Below are positions 16,650-27,346 of a stretch of 64,000 nucleotides of DNA, one piece after another. The stretch is from positions 1 to 64,000 of the forward strand of contig NZ_FMYX01000007.1 of assembly GCF_900102675.1 (NCBI RefSeq), written 5' to 3'. Under the pieces are notes generated by a model. That model was not told the origin of the DNA. It saw only the letters and a list, made by a program, of their open reading frames with translations, and did not search any database. Every line of letters starts with the position of its first letter. The stretch's first letter is position 1. The DNA comes from Pseudomonas guariconensis (GTDB taxonomy: Bacteria > Pseudomonadota > Gammaproteobacteria > Pseudomonadales > Pseudomonadaceae). The position numbers were made by a program, and so were the translations under genes.

Positions 16650-18317
16650 ATGCGTATCGTCATGTTCCAGTCCATGGCCCTCGGGGCCGCGATCCTGAGC
16701 TGTTCGTCCGCCTTTGCGGTCACCCTGGAGGGTGGCGCGGTGGCCGCGCCCGATCAATATGGCGCACAGGTGGCCGCCGACATTCTGAAGAAGGGCGGTA
16801 ATGCAGTGGATGCCGCCGTGGCCACGGCCTTCACCCTGGCGGTGACCTACCCTGAAGCCGGCAACATCGGTGGCGGCGGCTTCATGACCCTGTTCGTCGA
16901 TGGCAAGCCGTATTTCCTCGATTACCGCGAAGTGGCGCCCAAGGCGGCCAGTCGCAACATGTACCTCGACGAAAAAGGCGAGGTCATCGAGAACCTCAGC
17001 CTGGTCGGAGCCCGAGCCGCTGGTGTGCCAGGTACGGTGATGGGGCTTTGGGAGGCCCACAAGAAGTTCGGCAAGCTGCCCTGGAGCGAACTGCTGACCC
17101 CCGCCATCGGCTATGCCAAGAACGGTTTCAAGGTCGCCCAGAAGCAGTACCAGTACCGCAACGATGCCCAAGGCATGTTCAAGACCGCCACCAACTTCAA
17201 CGACTACTTCGGCAACATGAAGGTAGGTGAGCTGTTCAAGCAGCCTGAGCTCGCCCAGACCTTGGAGCGAATCGCCGACAAGGGCGTCAGCGAGTTCTAC
17301 CAGGGCAAGACCGCCGACTTGCTGGTGGCGCAGATGCAGGCCGATAAAGGCCTGATCACCAAGGCCGACCTCAAGGACTACAAAGCCGTGTGGCGTCAGC
17401 CAATGGCGATCAGCTGGCGTGGCAATGTTGTCTACACCGCACCGCCACCTAGCTCTGGAGGTGTGGCCCTGGCCCAGTTGCTGGGCATCAAAGAAGACCG
17501 CGCGGCGGACTTCAAGGGTGTGGCGCACAACTCGGCCAAGTACATCCACCTGCTTTCGGAGATCGAGAAGCGTGTGTTCGCCGACCGTGCCGACTATCTG
17601 GGTGACCCGGCTTTCACCAAGGTGCCGGTCGACCAGTTGATCGCCAAGGACTACCTCGCCAAGCGCGCCGCCCAGGTCAACCCAAACGCCATCTCCGACA
17701 CCGACAAGGTCAAGCCGGGCCTGGAGCCGCACCAGACCACGCACTTCTCCATCGTGGACAAGCAGGGCAATGCGGTGAGCAACACCTACACCCTGAACCT
17801 CGATTACGGCAGCGGCGTGGTGGTCAAGGGCGCGGGCTTCTTGCTCAACGACGAAATGGACGACTTCAGCGCCAAGCCGGGCGCAGCCAACGCCTTCGGC
17901 GTGGTAGGCGGCGATGCCAATGCCATCGAGCCGGGCAAACGCATGCTGTCGTCGATGAGTCCCAGCCTGGTGACCCGTGACGACAAGGTGGCGCTTGTGC
18001 TCGGCACACCCGGTGGTTCGCGGATCTTCACCTCGATCTTCCAGGTGATGAACAACCTGTACGACTACGACATGCCGCTTGAAAAAGCCGTGGCGGCGCA
18101 GCGCGTGCATCACCAACTGCTGCCCAAGGACACCATCTATTTCGACAGCTATGCGCCACTGACTGGCCAGGTGGCCGATGAGCTGAAGAAAATGGGTTAT
18201 GTGCTGGAGGACCAAGGCTGGGAGATGGGCGACATCCAGGCGATCCGGGTGACCGGCGAGAAGCTCGAGACTGCCTCTGACCCGCGTGGGCGAGGGGTAG
18301 GGATGATCGTCAAGTAA
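16650..18317 (+). CDS. ggt: Periplasmic gamma-glutamyltransferase
   Basis: A 555-residue Ntn-hydrolase precursor. A signal peptide (ending SSAFA, about residue 23) sends it to the periplasm. The autoprocessing site and N-terminal nucleophile of the small subunit is Thr363 in QTTHFSIVD, followed by GNAVSNTYTLN. The large-subunit core shows KGGNAVDAAVA and EAGNIGGGGFM. It hydrolyses or transfers the gamma-glutamyl group of glutathione and gamma-glutamyl compounds, and in pseudomonads can also serve glutamine use. ATG 16650 is preferred over the GTG at 16644 because AAGGAA is six bases away. From memory, the same gene neighbours mcpS in P. putida KT2440. Confidence 0.93.
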   Translation: MRIVMFQSMALGAAILSCSSAFAVTLEGGAVAAPDQYGAQVAADILKKGGNAVDAAVATAFTLAVTYPEAGNIGGGGFMTLFVDGKPYFLDYREVAPKAASRNMYLDEKGEVIENLSLVGARAAGVPGTVMGLWEAHKKFGKLPWSELLTPAIGYAKNGFKVAQKQYQYRNDAQGMFKTATNFNDYFGNMKVGELFKQPELAQTLERIADKGVSEFYQGKTADLLVAQMQADKGLITKADLKDYKAVWRQPMAISWRGNVVYTAPPPSSGGVALAQLLGIKEDRAADFKGVAHNSAKYIHLLSEIEKRVFADRADYLGDPAFTKVPVDQLIAKDYLAKRAAQVNPNAISDTDKVKPGLEPHQTTHFSIVDKQGNAVSNTYTLNLDYGSGVVVKGAGFLLNDEMDDFSAKPGAANAFGVVGGDANAIEPGKRMLSSMSPSLVTRDDKVALVLGTPGGSRIFTSIFQVMNNLYDYDMPLEKAVAAQRVHHQLLPKDTIYFDSYAPLTGQVADELKKMGYVLEDQGWEMGDIQAIRVTGEKLETASDPRGRGVGMIVK

Positions 18318-18362
18318 GCCGATGGTGCGTCAGGTCATGCAAGATTGCCTGGCCTGACGCAT

Positions 18363-18445
18363 TCGCGGGTAAACCCGCTCCCACAGGGTGCGCTGTTCTA
18401 ACGACACCGCTGCCTCTGTGGAAGTGGGCTCACCCGCGAAGAGGG
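18363..18445. repeat. REP pair (two inverted copies)
   Basis: TTCGCGGGTAAACCCGCTCC at the left and GGGCTCACCCGCGAAGAG at the right face each other across about 50 bp, between the convergent ggt and mcpS genes. Confidence 0.85.
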
Positions 18446-18461
18446 CTCTATGAATCTCAGG

Positions 18462-20390
18462 TCAGACGCGGAACTGGCTGACCAGTGTCTGCAGATGTCC
18501 GCCCAGGCGCGCCAGCTCGACACTCGAGGCGGCGGTCTCGTCACTCGCGGTAGCGGTCTGCTCCGACACATCACGCACATTCAGGATGCTGCGGCTGATT
18601 TCTTCGGCCACGGCACTCTGCTGCTCGGCGGCGGCGGCGATCTGTTGGTTCATCGACTGAATGTTCGACACCGTACGGGTGATGTTCTCAAGCGAAGCGC
18701 CAGCCTTGCGCGCCAGCTCAACGCTGCTGTCGGTCAGGCTGCGGCTGTCGTTCATCACATCAGCCACCTGCTGGGTGCCATTTTGCAGGCTTGCCACCAG
18801 CCCTTCGATTTCCTCGGTGGACTGCTGGGTACGCTGGGCCAGGCCGCGGACTTCATCGGCGACCACCGCAAAACCGCGGCCGGCTTCCCCGGCGCGTGCG
18901 GCTTCGATGGCGGCGTTCAGCGCCAGCAGGTTGGTCTGCTCGGCCACCGATTTGATCACGTCCATGACGCTGCCGATCTTCTGGCTTTCCTGCTGCAGCA
19001 GGCTCATGGCTTCGGTGGAACGGTGCACTTCCGAGGCCAGGCGTTCGATCTGGTTGATCGCCTCGCCTACCACGCGATCACCTGCGCGGGCTTCTTGATC
19101 GGCGCCAGTCGCGGCATGGGAGGCTTGCTCGGCGTTGCGTGCCACTTCCTGTACGGTGGCCGCCATTTCGTGCATGGCGGTGGCCACCTGGTCGGTCTCG
19201 ACTTTCTGGCTGTTGGCGCCGGCGCTGGTCTGCTCGGTCACCGCCGACAGTTCCTCGGCAGCGCTGGCGATTTGGGTGACGCCATCGCGGATACCGGTGA
19301 TCAACTCGCGCAGGGTCGTGCCCATGCGCGCGATGCCTTGCTGCAGCGCGCCAAGTTCATCGCGGCGAGTGACACGCAGGTTCTGGGTCAGATCGCCATT
19401 GGCGATTTTTTCCACCACGTCCAAGGTCTCGCGCAGGGGGCGGGTGATCTGGCGGGTGATGAGGAATGCTGCCAGCACGCCGACCAGCAGGGCCAGCAAG
19501 GTAGCGATGGTCTGCAGGCTGCGGGCCTGGGCGCTTTCGCTGTCGCGACGGTCCAGTTGGATCTGGTACAGCTGGTCGCTGCGTTTGACGATATCGGCGC
19601 CTTCTACGGTCATTTCCGCACGGGCCACGCCGACTTCGGCGTTGGCATCGCGGAACTGACGCAGTGCATCGCGGTAGCCGCTCATGGCCGACTCGAACGC
19701 CTGGATTCGGGCGGTCTCCCCAGGTAGGTGGCGCTTGAGGTTGTCGATCTCCACCAAGGTTTTTTCAACCTGACGGGTGACGGTCTGTTCGGCATCGCTG
19801 GTGAGGTCCGCGATATAGCTGCGCACGTCCAGGCGCAGCTGGACGAGCTGTTCCTTGGCCTGGCTGATGGCCAGGAACTGCTGCAGGGTGGCTGTGTCGC
19901 CCGAAGTGCGCGCCAACGCGTCGCGGCTGACGGCCTCGATGGCGGCGAGCGCCTCGCTGGCCTGGCGGGCGTTCTGGTTCAGGGCTTCTCGCGCGGCGAG
20001 GCCGGTTTTGTAGGCCTTGCGCATCTTCTCCAGCGAGACCCGGTACTTGGCGATGGTCTCGCCCTGCTCGCGCAGCAGCTTGAGGTTTTCTGGGCTTTTG
20101 AAGGTATTGACCAGATGCTGTTGCTGGGCACCGAAAGCATCGAGCTTGTCCAGCACGTTGGCGGCCGAGGTGTCGTCGCCGTTGGTCAGCATGTACTGCA
20201 GGCGCGCCACGCGCAGGTTGGTCAGGTCACTGTTGAGCTTGGTGATGTCGCTCATCCAGTTGCTGCGGTCGATCAGGCTGCCCAGGCTGGTCCAGCCGGT
20301 CAGGGCCAGAAGGCCGGTCAGAAGCAGGACCAGGCCGAAGCCCAATCCGAGTTTGAGGTTGACGCTGATATTGGCAAACCAGCCGTTCAT
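18462..20390 (-). CDS. mcpS: Methyl-accepting chemotaxis protein with HBM sensor domain, McpS-type
   Basis: A 642-residue chemoreceptor. It has an N-terminal helix (residues 12-32), a periplasmic helical bimodular sensor domain of about 250 residues, a second helix ([14 protein letters not shown]), a HAMP domain ([23 protein letters not shown]) and a cytoplasmic signalling hairpin with the tip [24 protein letters not shown]. In P. putida McpS, Arg60 and Arg63 bind TCA-cycle acids; here LRVARLQYM places Arg at exactly 60 and 63. That supports malate, succinate, fumarate and related ligands. The start at 20390 has GGAGAG upstream. No C-terminal NWETF-type pentapeptide for CheR is present. Confidence 0.9.
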   Translation of the reverse strand: MNGWFANISVNLKLGLGFGLVLLLTGLLALTGWTSLGSLIDRSNWMSDITKLNSDLTNLRVARLQYMLTNGDDTSAANVLDKLDAFGAQQQHLVNTFKSPENLKLLREQGETIAKYRVSLEKMRKAYKTGLAAREALNQNARQASEALAAIEAVSRDALARTSGDTATLQQFLAISQAKEQLVQLRLDVRSYIADLTSDAEQTVTRQVEKTLVEIDNLKRHLPGETARIQAFESAMSGYRDALRQFRDANAEVGVARAEMTVEGADIVKRSDQLYQIQLDRRDSESAQARSLQTIATLLALLVGVLAAFLITRQITRPLRETLDVVEKIANGDLTQNLRVTRRDELGALQQGIARMGTTLRELITGIRDGVTQIASAAEELSAVTEQTSAGANSQKVETDQVATAMHEMAATVQEVARNAEQASHAATGADQEARAGDRVVGEAINQIERLASEVHRSTEAMSLLQQESQKIGSVMDVIKSVAEQTNLLALNAAIEAARAGEAGRGFAVVADEVRGLAQRTQQSTEEIEGLVASLQNGTQQVADVMNDSRSLTDSSVELARKAGASLENITRTVSNIQSMNQQIAAAAEQQSAVAEEISRSILNVRDVSEQTATASDETAASSVELARLGGHLQTLVSQFRV

Positions 20391-20652
20391 GGCACGCTCT
20401 CCAGAAAATTGATTTCGCTCGCTTGATCTCCAATCGCTGGGCATTGTTGTTATCGGCGCCCGCTGATTCATGCCAGGGGTTATCGGCAAGATCGAGCGAA
20501 GCTGAAACGCTTTTTCAGCAGATTTGTAACCTACTGAAAACGTTTGCGTTTTGGAGATGGCAGGCGGCGACGTCGCAGCCTATCGAAGGCTTTGGCAGCT
20601 TCTACAGCGGTGAAGATGGCTGGAAGTTCGTGGGAAAGGGCGAAGCCTGAGA

Positions 20653-20672
20653 GGGGGCCGCAGGGCGGCCCT
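20653..20672 (-). terminator. Hairpin after the zinc metallopeptidase gene
   Basis: A GGGGCCGC / GCGGCCC stem lies just past the stop of the minus-strand peptidase gene. It lacks a clear T-tract, so termination is only likely. Confidence 0.45.
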
Positions 20673-20677
20673 GTCTG

Positions 20678-21562
20678 TCAGAGGCTGCGTGAGCCGAAGG
20701 TATCGCAGCGGTTCACGTCCCCGCTGGAGAAGCCGGTCTTGAACCAGCGCACCCGCTGCTGCGAGGTGCCATGGGTGAAGGAGTCTGGCACCACACGGCC
20801 CTGGCCCTGCTGCTGGAGGCGGTCGTCGCCGATGGCGTTGGCGGCATTCAGGGCTTCTTCCACATCGCCAGGTTCGAGCCAGTTCAGGCGCTTTTGCGCC
20901 TGGTAGGCCCAGACGCCTGCCAGGCAGTCGGCCTGCAATTCCTGGCGCACCAGCAGGCCGTTGTCGCCTTCCATGCGTTGGCCGTTGCGCCGCGCCGCGT
21001 CGACCTTGGCCGAGACGCCCAGCAAGGTCTGCACGTGATGGCCGATCTCGTGGGCGATCACATAAGCCTGGGCGAAGTCACCGGCGGCGGCAAAACGGGT
21101 TTCCATCTCGCGGAAGAAGGTCATGTCCAGATACACCCGCTGGTCTGCCGGACAGTAGAACGGCCCGACCGCCGAGGAGGCGAAACCACAGGCGGAATTC
21201 ACCTGGCCACTGAACAGCACCAGTTTGGGATCGCGGTACTGCTTGCCGGCCTGGGCGAACAAGGCCTTCCAGGTATCCTCGGTGTCGCCCAGGATCGAGG
21301 CGACGAACTCGGCCTGCTCGTCGTTGGCCGGTGGCGCCTTGCCACCCGCGCCCGACGGCGCCTGTTGCTGCTGCTCCATCTGGCCGGCGAGTTGGCCGAG
21401 GATCTGCAGCGGGTCTTGCCCTGTGATCCAGCCGATGCCGACGATCAGCAGGATGGCGCCCAGCCCCAGCCCTTTGCCACCGCCAAAACGCATGCCGCCG
21501 CCACCGCCTTCACCTCGGGCATCGACCACATTGTCGCTGCGTCGGCCTTTTCGCCATTCCAT
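20678..21562 (-). CDS. Neutral zinc metallopeptidase (YpfJ family)
   Basis: A 294-residue protein with a single N-terminal membrane helix (LGLGAILLIVGIGWITG) preceded by a Gly-rich stretch. The zinc motif HEIGHHVQ lies at about residue 168, with a later Glu-rich metal-ligand region. The family (pfam04228, YpfJ) comprises putative membrane-anchored zinc peptidases of unknown substrate. It has a Gln-rich linker (MEQQQQAPSGAGG) after the anchor. The gene is divergent from pcaHG. Confidence 0.9.
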   Translation of the reverse strand: MEWRKGRRSDNVVDARGEGGGGGMRFGGGKGLGLGAILLIVGIGWITGQDPLQILGQLAGQMEQQQQAPSGAGGKAPPANDEQAEFVASILGDTEDTWKALFAQAGKQYRDPKLVLFSGQVNSACGFASSAVGPFYCPADQRVYLDMTFFREMETRFAAAGDFAQAYVIAHEIGHHVQTLLGVSAKVDAARRNGQRMEGDNGLLVRQELQADCLAGVWAYQAQKRLNWLEPGDVEEALNAANAIGDDRLQQQGQGRVVPDSFTHGTSQQRVRWFKTGFSSGDVNRCDTFGSRSL

Positions 21563-21590
21563 GTAATGTTCTCCGGAGCCTGAAACATGA

Positions 21591-22481
<891 letters not shown>

Positions 22482-22491
22482 GGACCCCGTC

Positions 22492-23097
22492 ATGCCTATC
22501 GAACTGCTGCCGGAAACCCCTTCTCAGACCGCCGGCCCCTATGTGCACATTGGCCTGGCCCTGGAAGCGGCCGGCAACCCTACCCGCGACCAGGAAATCT
22601 GGAATCGCCTGGCCAAGCCTGACGCGCCAGGTGAGCACATCCTGTTGTTCGGTCATGTGTACGACGGCAATGGGCACCTGGTGCGCGACTCGTTTCTGGA
22701 GTTCTGGCAGGCCGATGCCAACGGTGAATACCAGGACCAGTACCACCACGAGAACGCCTTCAACAGCTTTGGCCGTACCGCCACCACCTTCGATGCCGGT
22801 GAGTGGACCCTGCACACGGTCAAGCCAGGCGTGGTGAACAATGCCGCCGGGGTGCCCATGGCGCCGCACATCAACCTCAGCCTGTTCGCGCGGGGGATCA
22901 ACATCCACCTGCACACCCGGTTGTATTTCGACGATGAGGCCCAGGCCAATGTCCAGTGCCCGGTGCTCAACCTGATCGAGCAGCCGCAACGGCGCGAGAC
23001 GCTGATCGCTCGGCGTTGCGAGGTGGACGGGAAGACGGCGTATCGTTTCGATATCCGTATTCAGGGGGAAGGGGAGACGGTGTTCTTCGACTTCTGA
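22492..23097 (+). CDS. pcaG: Protocatechuate 3,4-dioxygenase alpha subunit
   Basis: A 201-residue alpha subunit of the (alpha-beta-Fe)12 enzyme. It shares the beta-sandwich fold with PcaH (GHVYDGNGHLVRDSFLEFWQ, then APHINLSLFARGINIHLHTR) but does not carry the iron. It starts MPIELLPETPSQTAGPYVHI, typical for PcaG. It is coupled to pcaH with a 10-bp gap. Confidence 0.96.
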   Translation: MPIELLPETPSQTAGPYVHIGLALEAAGNPTRDQEIWNRLAKPDAPGEHILLFGHVYDGNGHLVRDSFLEFWQADANGEYQDQYHHENAFNSFGRTATTFDAGEWTLHTVKPGVVNNAAGVPMAPHINLSLFARGINIHLHTRLYFDDEAQANVQCPVLNLIEQPQRRETLIARRCEVDGKTAYRFDIRIQGEGETVFFDF

Positions 23098-23105
23098 GTG
23101 AACTC

Positions 23106-23126
23106 TGGGGCTGCAGTGCAGCCCCA
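23106..23126. terminator. Hairpin between convergent pcaG and trmA
   Basis: TGGGGCTGCA and TGCAGCCCCA form a perfect 10-bp stem with a one-base centre. There is no T-tract. Its place between two convergent genes suggests a shared terminator. Confidence 0.5.
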
Positions 23127-23137
23127 GGCCCCGAAAC

Positions 23138-24223
23138 TCAACGCCGAACCAGCAGTACGCCGCTTTCCATGTGGTGGGTGTAAGGGAACTGGTCGAACAG
23201 CGCGCAGCGCTCGATGCGGTGAGTGTCCTGCAACTGGGCGATGTTGGCTGCCAGCGTCTCGGGGTTGCACGAGATGTACAGGATCCGCTCGAAGCGGCGA
23301 GTCAGCTCGCAGGTGTCCGGGTCCATGCCGGCGCGCGGCGGGTCGACGAACACGGTGCCGAAGTCGTAGCTTTTCAGGTCGATGCCTTCAAGACGACGGA
23401 ACGGGCGCACCTCGTTCAGTGCCTGGGTCAGCTCTTCGGCCGACAAGCGCACCAGGCGCACATTTTCCACGGCGTTCTCATCCAGGTTGCTCAGCGCGGC
23501 ATTGACCGAGGTCTTGCTGATTTCGGTGGCCAGCACCTGGCGCACGCGGGTGGCCAGCGGCAGGGTGAAGTTGCCGTTGCCGCAATACAGCTCCAGCAGG
23601 TCATCGTCACGCTCGCCGATAGCCTCGTAAGCCCAGCTCAGCATCTTCTGGTTCACCGCGCCGTTGGGTTGGGTGAAAGCGCCTTCTGGCTGGCGATAGC
23701 TGAACACGCGGCCGGCCACGTTGAGTTTTTCCACGGCATAGTCGCGACCGATGACCAAGCGCTTGCCCTTGGAGCGGCCGATGATGCTGACGCCCAGATC
23801 CTCGGCCAATTGCCGAGCAGCGACTTCCCAGGCGTCATCGAGCGGGCGGTGATAGCACATCGTGATCATGGCGTCGCCGGCCAACGTGGTGAGGAACTCC
23901 ACTTGGAACAGTCGGTTGCCCAGTTCCTCGCTGGCCTGCCAGGCGGCCTTCAGGCGTGGCATCAATGCGTTGATCCGTTCGCTCGCGATGGGGAAGTCAT
24001 CGATCAGGATCGCCTTGTGTTTTTCGCCTGGGGCGAACATCGCATAGTGGCGCTGGCCCTCTTCGCGCCACAGGCGAAACTCGGCGCGCAGGCGGTAGTG
24101 CTCGCGCGGCGAATCGAAGACGGCGGGCTCCGGCGCGCCGAACGGCGTCAATAGCTCACGCAGCCGGGCGACTTTGCCCTCGAGCTGCGTGGAATAGGCG
24201 GAAGGGTCGAAGACAGCACTCAT
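23138..24223 (-). CDS. trmA: tRNA (uracil-5-)-methyltransferase TrmA
   Basis: A 361-residue SAM-dependent enzyme making ribothymidine at position 54 of tRNA. The SAM motif is [16 protein letters not shown], followed by [12 protein letters not shown] and the catalytic Cys in [12 protein letters not shown], then a C-terminal [16 protein letters not shown]. There is no iron-sulfur cluster segment, which separates TrmA from the related RlmD. Its start overlaps the stop of the upstream purine permease gene by four bases, so the two are cotranscribed. Confidence 0.95.
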   Translation of the reverse strand: MSAVFDPSAYSTQLEGKVARLRELLTPFGAPEPAVFDSPREHYRLRAEFRLWREEGQRHYAMFAPGEKHKAILIDDFPIASERINALMPRLKAAWQASEELGNRLFQVEFLTTLAGDAMITMCYHRPLDDAWEVAARQLAEDLGVSIIGRSKGKRLVIGRDYAVEKLNVAGRVFSYRQPEGAFTQPNGAVNQKMLSWAYEAIGERDDDLLELYCGNGNFTLPLATRVRQVLATEISKTSVNAALSNLDENAVENVRLVRLSAEELTQALNEVRPFRRLEGIDLKSYDFGTVFVDPPRAGMDPDTCELTRRFERILYISCNPETLAANIAQLQDTHRIERCALFDQFPYTHHMESGVLLVRR

Positions 24224-25515
24224 GCGTTGAACCAGCCCAGCTTGATGACGAACAGGATGGAAAGGATCACCAATGCCGAGTTCAGGTCGCGGTAGCGACC
24301 GGAGATCAGCTTGATGGCGGTCCAGGCGATGAAGCCGAAGGCGATGCCGTTGGCGATGGAGTAGGTCAGCGGCATGGCCAGGGCGGTGACCACCACGGGC
24401 GCTGCTTCGGTGACGTCGTCCCAGTTTATTTCCGCCAGGCCCGAGGCCATCAGCACCGCGACGAACAGCAGCGCGGGGGCGGTGGCGAAGGCCGGTACGC
24501 TACCGGCCAGCGGCGCGAAGAACAACGCCAGCAGGAACAGGATGGCAACCACGATTGCGGTCAGGCCCGTGCGGCCACCGGCGCTCACGCCGGCCGCGGA
24601 TTCGATGTAGCTGGTGGTGGTCGAGGTGCCCAGCAGCGAGCCGGCCATGGCGGCGGTGCTGTCGGCGATCAGGGCGCGACCCATTTTCGGCATGTGGCCG
24701 TCCTTGCCCATCAGGCCGGCGCGTTTGGCCACGCCGATCAATGTGCCGGAGTTGTCGAACAGGTCGACGAACAGGAAGGCGAAGATCACGCTGATCAGGC
24801 CGACGTCCAAGGCGCCCTTGATGTCCAGTTGCAGGAAGGTCGGGGCCAGCGATGGCGGCATGGACACCACGCCGCCGAAGGGCGTCACGCCCATCAGGAT
24901 CGAGGCCAGGGTCACCGCCAGGATGCCGATCAGCACCGCGCCACGGACCTTCATGGCCTCAAGGGCCACGATCAGGAAGAAGCCCAGGGTCGCCAGGATC
25001 GGTGCAGGTTGCTTGAGGTCCCCCAGGCCCACCAGGGTGGCCGGGTTGTCCACGACGATGCCGGCGTTGTGCAGGGCGATCAGCGCCAGGAACAGGCCGA
25101 TACCGGCAGCGATGGCCGAGCGCAGCGGCAGCGGGATGCTGTTCACGATCCATTCGCGGATGCGGAAGATCGACAACAGGAAGAACAGCACTGCCGAGAG
25201 GAAGACCGCGCCCAGCGCCACTTGCCAGGTGTGCCCCATGTGCAGGACCACGGTGTAGGTGAAGAACGCGTTCAGGCCCATGCCCGGTGCCAGGGCGATA
25301 GGGTAGTTGGCGATCAGGCCCATGGTCACCGAGCCGATGGCTGCGGCAAGGCAGGTGGCGACGAAGATCGCGCCCTTGTCCATGCCGGTCTCGCCGAGGA
25401 TGCTCGGGTTGACGAACAGGATGTAGGCCATGGCCAGGAAGGTGGTGACGCCCGCGAGAATCTCGGTGCGCACGTTGGTGTTGTGTGCTTTTAGTTGAAA
25501 CAGCCTGTCCAGCAT
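24220..25515 (-). CDS. NCS2-family purine (adenine or guanine/hypoxanthine) permease, AzgA-like
   Basis: A 431-residue protein with about 12 to 14 helices. It matches the AzgA/AdeP/GhxP subgroup of NCS2 transporters: [22 protein letters not shown] at the start, [17 protein letters not shown], and [20 protein letters not shown] in helix 8. These proteins import purine bases with protons. The start at 25515 has GGGGAGC upstream. It overlaps trmA by four bases, coupling purine uptake to a tRNA modification gene. Confidence 0.9.
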   Translation of the reverse strand: MLDRLFQLKAHNTNVRTEILAGVTTFLAMAYILFVNPSILGETGMDKGAIFVATCLAAAIGSVTMGLIANYPIALAPGMGLNAFFTYTVVLHMGHTWQVALGAVFLSAVLFFLLSIFRIREWIVNSIPLPLRSAIAAGIGLFLALIALHNAGIVVDNPATLVGLGDLKQPAPILATLGFFLIVALEAMKVRGAVLIGILAVTLASILMGVTPFGGVVSMPPSLAPTFLQLDIKGALDVGLISVIFAFLFVDLFDNSGTLIGVAKRAGLMGKDGHMPKMGRALIADSTAAMAGSLLGTSTTTSYIESAAGVSAGGRTGLTAIVVAILFLLALFFAPLAGSVPAFATAPALLFVAVLMASGLAEINWDDVTEAAPVVVTALAMPLTYSIANGIAFGFIAWTAIKLISGRYRDLNSALVILSILFVIKLGWFNA

Positions 25516-25685
25516 GCCCGCTCCCCAAGGCGCCCCCGGCGCCGCGATTGAATCGTCCCCAATCAGCAAAGCACAGACCGTCGACGATGCCTGCATTTGT
25601 GTGGGGCACAAAAAAGCCGCGCATGATACCAGTATGGGGGGCGAGGGCCTATGGCCGGTGGGAAGGCCGCTGGCCGCGTTGGCCC

Positions 25686-25776
25686 GTTCGCGGGGGAGTC
25701 CGCTCCTAAAGAGGGCCTGCAGGGCCTCGAGACAGAAGCCGACGTAACCCGTGAGGGAGCGGGTTTACCCACGAAT
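25686..25776. repeat. REP pair (diverged)
   Basis: TTCGCGGGGGAGTCCGCTCC and, about 60 bp later, GGAGCGGGTTTACCCACGAA face each other between the minus-strand MFS and permease genes. Confidence 0.65.
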
Positions 25777-25784
25777 GGACCGTA

Positions 25785-27005
25785 TCACTCACCGTGCAGC
25801 CTGTCGCGCTTGGCCAAGGTCGGGAACAGCTTCATCCAGGTGCCGGTCACCACCAGCGTGCCCACGCCACCGAGCACCACCGCCGGCACGGTACCGAACC
25901 AGTGGGCCGTCACGCCGGACTCGAACTCGCCGAGCTGGTTCGAGGCGCCAATGAACAGGCCGTTCACCGCGCTGACCCGGCCGCGCATCTCGTCCGGCGT
26001 CTCCAACTGCACGAAGGCGCCACGGATGACCATGCTGATCATGTCCGCCGCACCCAGTACCACCAGCACCGCGAGGGAGAACCAGAACGAGGTCGACAGG
26101 CCGAAGGCGATGGTGGCCACGCCGAACACGCCCACGGCGGTGAACATCGTCAGACCCACCTTGCGCTCCACCGGGAAGCGCGCCAGCCACAGTGACATCA
26201 GCAGCGCCCCCACCGCCGGCGCCGAGCGCAGCAGGCCCAGGCCCCAGGCGCCGGTGAGCAGGATGTCCTTGGCGAACACCGGCAGCAGGGCTGTGGCACC
26301 ACCGAGCAGCACGGCGAACAGGTCCAGGGAGATCGCTCCGAAGATGTCCGGGCGGCTACGGATGAAGCGGATCCCAGCCAACAGGGACTCCAGGCTGGCG
26401 CGCCCACGTTGGGCCACTTGCTGGCGGGCATCGAGGCTCAAGGTCAGCAGGCAGGCGATGACGTAGAGCGCCACGGTCGGTCCGTACACCCAGATGCTGC
26501 CGAAGGCATAGAGAAAGCCACCCACGGCCGGAGCGACGATGGTCGCCGCCTGGGTTGCCGATGCCGATGCTGCCACGGCCCGCGGGAACAGCCCTGGCGG
26601 TACGACATTGGGCAGCAGGGCCTGGGTGGCCGGCATTTCGAAGGAGCGGGTGGCACCGAGCAGGAAGGCCAGCACGAAGATCAGCTCACGGCTGACGTTG
26701 TCGGTGGCGCTGCCCACGGCCAGGGCCAATGCGATCAGCGCCTGCAGGCTTTGGCACAGGGCGGCGACACGGCGCCGGTCATAGCGGTCGGCGACGTGGC
26801 CGGTATGCAGCATGAACAGCACCCGCGGGGCAAATTCCACCAGGCCGACCAAGCCCAAGTCCAGCACATTGCCGGTCAACTGGTAGAGGTGCCAGCCAAT
26901 GGCCACGGTGAGCATCTGAAAGCCGCTGGCGGTGAACACACGGGCCAGCCAGAACGCCAAAAAGGGGCGATGCTGGCGGAGCAGAAGCGGGGTGGGGTCG
27001 GACAT
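25785..27005 (-). CDS. MFS transporter (DHA3/EntS-like exporter)
   Basis: A 406-residue protein with 12 hydrophobic helices. It shows the MFS loop motif GHVADRYDRRRVAALCQSLQ between helices 2 and 3 and EMRGRVSAVNGLFIGASNQLGEF in the second half, as in the EntS/MFS_3 exporter group. The substrate is unknown; relatives export siderophores or drugs. The start at 27005 is preferred because the extra upstream residues (to 27050) are not membrane-compatible. It is divergent from the cio operon. Confidence 0.88.
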   Translation of the reverse strand: MSDPTPLLLRQHRPFLAFWLARVFTASGFQMLTVAIGWHLYQLTGNVLDLGLVGLVEFAPRVLFMLHTGHVADRYDRRRVAALCQSLQALIALALAVGSATDNVSRELIFVLAFLLGATRSFEMPATQALLPNVVPPGLFPRAVAASASATQAATIVAPAVGGFLYAFGSIWVYGPTVALYVIACLLTLSLDARQQVAQRGRASLESLLAGIRFIRSRPDIFGAISLDLFAVLLGGATALLPVFAKDILLTGAWGLGLLRSAPAVGALLMSLWLARFPVERKVGLTMFTAVGVFGVATIAFGLSTSFWFSLAVLVVLGAADMISMVIRGAFVQLETPDEMRGRVSAVNGLFIGASNQLGEFESGVTAHWFGTVPAVVLGGVGTLVVTGTWMKLFPTLAKRDRLHGE

Positions 27006-27346
27006 CGGTGAGCCTTGGCCTCGGTACGTGGAGGCGCTGCAGGGTATCACCTGTTTGTAACAAATGGTTGCTGTTTGCCGGGGCAGACAGCTTTTTCACA
27101 CCCCTTCAAGACGGTGGGACAACCGGTCACGCGGCAATCAACCGCACGGCTCGCCTGTGTATTCGGGTCTATGCTTCCCAACAATCGTTGATTTGGGTCA
27201 ATCGTTCCAAATGCAACGATCCGGCCATCGGCCGCAATCCCTGCGATCGAACAGAACAATTCCAAGACAGCGCACTCGATAACCGTGGGGGCAGTGGGCG
27301 TCAGGGCCACGAGCCCGGACGCCGGATTACCTGAAGAGGAAGCACT
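27006..27346. other. Divergent intergenic region between the MFS gene and cioA (341 bp)
   Basis: No convincing gene is seen here. It holds an ANR/FNR box at 27188-27201, AT-richer patches around 27050-27100 that could carry the MFS promoter, and a CIO leader of about 140 bp that ends in a GAAGAGGAAGC ribosome site. Confidence 0.7.
27188..27201. promoter_or_regulatory. ANR/FNR box upstream of cioA
   Basis: TTGAT-TTGG-GTCAA differs by one base from the ANR consensus TTGAT-N4-ATCAA. In P. aeruginosa ANR represses the cio operon at low oxygen, and the site is about 150 bp before the cioA start. Confidence 0.7.

Noticed and set aside
16590..18215. Long open frame antisense to ggt
   Set aside because: Shadow of the ggt gene with no recognisable protein features, caused by high GC.
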